A stretch of DNA of 6,565 bases. Origin: Fimbriimonadales bacterium. GTDB lineage: Bacteria > Armatimonadota > Fimbriimonadia > Fimbriimonadales > GBS-DC. This document shows positions 5,417 through 6,565 of the stretch, in pieces; the first letter of the stretch is position 1; every line of letters starts with the position of its first letter. The notes under the pieces are model-generated. The model did not search any database. It was not told where the DNA came from and saw nothing but the letters and a program-made list of their open reading frames with translations. The stretch is taken from NCBI GenBank assembly GCA_026416655.1, contig JAOAES010000003.1, positions 1 to 6,565 of the forward strand. Reading direction: 5' to 3'. The position numbers and the translations under genes were made by a program.

Positions 5417-5905
5417 CTATTTGCGTATCTCCAGAATGCGGAACCGCGCGTCGCCTTTCGGCAGGTGGACGCTGACCTCGTCGCCCACCTTGTAGCCAAT
5501 CAGCGCGCTGGCGATGGGGGCTTGATAGGATAACTTGTGATGTTCGGGATCGGCTTCCGTCGCGCCGACAATGCGAAACTCACGCTGCTCACCCGTGTTC
5601 ACATCCTCGATCTTCACATATGAGCCGATGCCCACATAGTCCGTCGGGATGTCTTCAGGGCGCACAATCGTCGCGCTCTGCAAAATGGCGCGTATCTCCT
5701 GAATGCGCGATTCAACATACGCCTGGTCGTTTTTCAGGCTCTCCAGTTCGGTGTCTTCCGCGCTGAACTCCCCATGCTCTTTGTGAGCGCGGAACGCCTC
5801 AGCGATGCGCATCCGCTCCACCGTTTGCAAGCGGCGCAACTCCGACTCCAGATGCCTGAAGCCCTCTTCCGTGAGATAGATTCGATCAGGTTCAAATTGC
5901 GTCAT
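5417..5905 (-). CDS. greA: Transcription elongation factor of the GreA/GreB family, with variant coiled-coil tip
   Basis: A 162-residue protein of typical GreA length. GreA enters the RNA polymerase secondary channel and stimulates cleavage of backtracked RNA. Residues 9-78 form the antiparallel coiled coil (YLTEEGFRHLESELRRLQ, then a helix from about 54 through NDQAYVESRIQEI). Residues 90-161 form the FKBP-like domain (VGIGSYVKIEDVNTGE, YRIVG-like FRIVGATEADPEHHKLS, PIASALIGYKVGDEVSV). At the tip, the usual GDLSENAEY reads GEFSAEDTEL: the catalytic Asp is Glu46 and there is one extra residue before Glu50-Asp51. Acidic character is kept, so activity is plausible but may be altered; a Gre-like paralogue is the alternative. 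The start at 5905 has an excellent GGAGG seven bases upstream. The hydrolase gene follows after two bases, so they are almost surely co-transcribed. Confidence 0.9.
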   Translation of the reverse strand: MTQFEPDRIYLTEEGFRHLESELRRLQTVERMRIAEAFRAHKEHGEFSAEDTELESLKNDQAYVESRIQEIRAILQSATIVRPEDIPTDYVGIGSYVKIEDVNTGEQREFRIVGATEADPEHHKLSYQAPIASALIGYKVGDEVSVHLPKGDARFRILEIRK

Positions 5906-5910
5906 CGCAG

Positions 5911-5919
5911 CTCCTCCTC
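5911..5919 (-). promoter_or_regulatory. Ribosome binding site of greA
   Basis: GAGGAGGAG on the minus strand places a GGAGG core seven bases before the ATG at 5905. It supports that start. I could not assign a convincing promoter further upstream: TATTAG, TAATAG and CATAAA hexamers occur, but none has a good -35 partner. Confidence 0.75.
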
Positions 5920-6260
5920 AAAATCTAAGGGCAGTCGGTTTTTATGGCTAATACGCAGATTGTTCCACAAAGGTTCCCCTGCGAGACTATTAGAGTTCGG
6001 GGTAGGGGCGGAGATTCCTGCAAATTTTGGAATTTTCCCTGAGAGCGTGTACTGCAAGTCGCATCGCAAGTTGTGTTGCATTGTGAACCCGCAGCGATCT
6101 TGCACCTGCAACTGAAATCGCCCCAATACCAACGAACCCCCGCCTACGTGGGATTGCTTATACCAGAGGGGCAAGGGGGGGGTGAGGTGAAAAAAGAGCG
6201 CGGGAAAACTGCAAAAGCTCGCACCTGGCTTGAACCTACCCTGTGTACCCTTATCAGCTT
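5920..6260. other. Non-coding stretch between greA and the dockerin-tailed gene
   Basis: No convincing gene is present. A minus-strand frame opening at a TTG (6174) runs to a TGA overlapping the greA ATG, but its 90-residue product has no recognisable features. The stretch is more AT-rich than the genes and contains short repeats: GCAAGT at 6055 and again 12 bases later within GCAAGTCGCATCGCAAGTTG, a small dyad TTGCA-CC-TGCAA near 6100, and an A/T-rich pair AAATTTTGGAATTTT. The greA promoter should lie here. A G-rich segment at 6165-6187 resembles one arm of the adjacent palindromic repeat. Confidence 0.45.
6165..6187. repeat. Partial copy (one arm) of the GC-rich palindromic repeat
   Basis: AGAGGGGCAAGGGGGGGGTG followed by AGG resembles AGAGGGGGATAGGGGTGAGG from the complete element about 115 bases to the right, in the same orientation. 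It lacks the left arm, so it looks like a truncated or decayed copy. Confidence 0.4.
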
Positions 6261-6302
6261 CCCCCTCTCCCGCGTGCGGGAGAGGGGGATAGGGGTGAGG
6301 GC
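6261..6302. repeat. Strong GC-rich palindrome with G-rich tail (REP-like intergenic element)
   Basis: CCCCCTCTCCCGC (6261-6273) and GCGGGAGAGGGGG (6276-6288) are perfect inverted repeats around GT, in practice a 12-bp stem with a four-base loop. The tail ATAGGGGTGAGGGC follows. The element lies immediately after the stop of the dockerin-tailed gene (minus strand), so its RNA hairpin could protect or end that transcript. There is no U-run on the far side (GAAGCTGATAAGG follows), so it is not a standard Rho-independent terminator. Palindromes of this CCCTCTCCC/GGGAGAGGG type are, from memory, found as dispersed repeats in many bacterial genomes. Confidence 0.65.
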
Positions 6303-6565
6303 TTACGAACCGCAGCCGAAGTTGAACAGCACAATCAGCAGGTCGGCGTCGTCGACGTTGCTGTCGTTGTTCACATCGCCTTGACAGCCGAAGCCGCTGC
6401 AGCCGAAGTTGAACAACACAATCAGCAGGTCGGCGTCATCCACGCGCCCATCGCGATTCGCATCGCCTTCACACTGCCCCGGACAAGTCCCTGCACACCC
6501 CTGCTCGGTCACGAAGTACGCGCCTTGCAGCGAGATGATGTAGCGACCGCCCGCCGCTGCCGTGT
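6303..6565 (-). CDS. C-terminus of a secreted protein ending in two dockerin-like calcium-binding repeats (cut by window edge)
   Basis: The minus-strand frame is open from the right edge to the stop at 6303, giving the last 87 residues. An internal GTG at 6512 is not needed as a start because the frame continues upstream (AAAGGRYIISLQGAYFVTEQ). After a Cys-rich linker (GCAGTCPGQCEG) come two near-identical repeats: DANRDGRVDDADLLIVLFNF and DVNNDSNVDDADLLIVLFNF, each followed by GC. The pattern D-x-N-x-D-x-x-V-x-x-x-D is the calcium loop of type I dockerin and related EF-hand-like modules; the second repeat has Ser in place of the usual Gly. Cysteines suggest an extracytoplasmic location. In cellulosomes dockerins bind cohesins, but in phyla such as Armatimonadota and Planctomycetes they often cap secreted proteins with no known cohesin. 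The body of the protein lies outside the window, so its main function is unknown. Confidence 0.75.
   Translation of the reverse strand, partial: TAAAGGRYIISLQGAYFVTEQGCAGTCPGQCEGDANRDGRVDDADLLIVLFNFGCSGFGCQGDVNNDSNVDDADLLIVLFNFGCGS

Noticed and set aside
5902..6174. Minus-strand open frame of 90 codons from a TTG, ending in an ATGA overlap with greA
   Set aside because: No good ribosome site, no recognisable protein features, and it covers the repeat-like AT-rich spacer; the stop overlap is probably chance.
1..6565. CRISPR array, tRNA, rRNA, insertion sequence or integrase
   Set aside because: Looked for regular spaced repeats, cloverleaf-like segments and transposase-like frames; none seen.

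Overview
The window looks like the chromosome of a GC-rich, double-membrane (diderm) bacterium. An outer-membrane OprP-type porin with a signal peptide and a PstS without a lipobox cysteine point to an outer membrane and a periplasm. A secreted protein at the right edge ends in two dockerin-like calcium-binding repeats (DxNxDxxVDDADLL..LFNFGC). From memory, this style is common in Armatimonadota and some related phyla, so that is my best guess, at moderate confidence.

Layout, left to right. Positions 1-85 (minus) hold the N-terminus of ScpB, a chromosome-segregation protein cut by the window edge. Positions 180-646 (minus) hold two overlapping small genes for two-helix membrane proteins of unknown role. 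Positions 730-2912 (minus) hold an apparent two-gene phosphate-uptake operon: an OprP/OprO-like porin followed 17 nt later by the phosphate-binding protein PstS. The divergent intergenic region 2913-3134 carries perfect 8-bp direct repeats at 11-bp pitch (CTTAACAT-N3-CTTAACAT on the minus strand). They sit ten bases ahead of a TATACT hexamer, the architecture of a Pho box. Positions 3135-4524 (plus) hold folB (dihydroneopterin aldolase) and a Sua5-type threonylcarbamoyl-AMP synthase, overlapping by 32 nt. These converge, with a 4-nt tail-to-tail overlap, on a minus-strand pair: greA (5417-5905), with an unusual coiled-coil tip, and a fumarylacetoacetase-family hydrolase (4521-5414) two bases after greA. 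Positions 5906-6302 appear non-coding and hold a GC-rich palindromic repeat with relatives elsewhere in the window. The dockerin-tailed gene enters from the right edge (6303-6565, minus).

Functionally, the clearest unit is phosphate scavenging: the porin would admit phosphate across the outer membrane, PstS would bind it in the periplasm, and the upstream Pho-box-like repeats suggest control by a PhoB/PhoP/SphR-type regulator. No PstCAB permease or PhoR/PhoB pair lies in the window, so the unit would depend on components encoded elsewhere. The remaining genes are housekeeping (folate, tRNA t6A modification, transcription elongation, chromosome segregation) or catabolic. I see no mobile element, CRISPR array, tRNA or rRNA. 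No wholly new system is evident. The best leads are the Pho-type promoter, the GreA tip variant, signs of leaderless starts and the dispersed palindrome.
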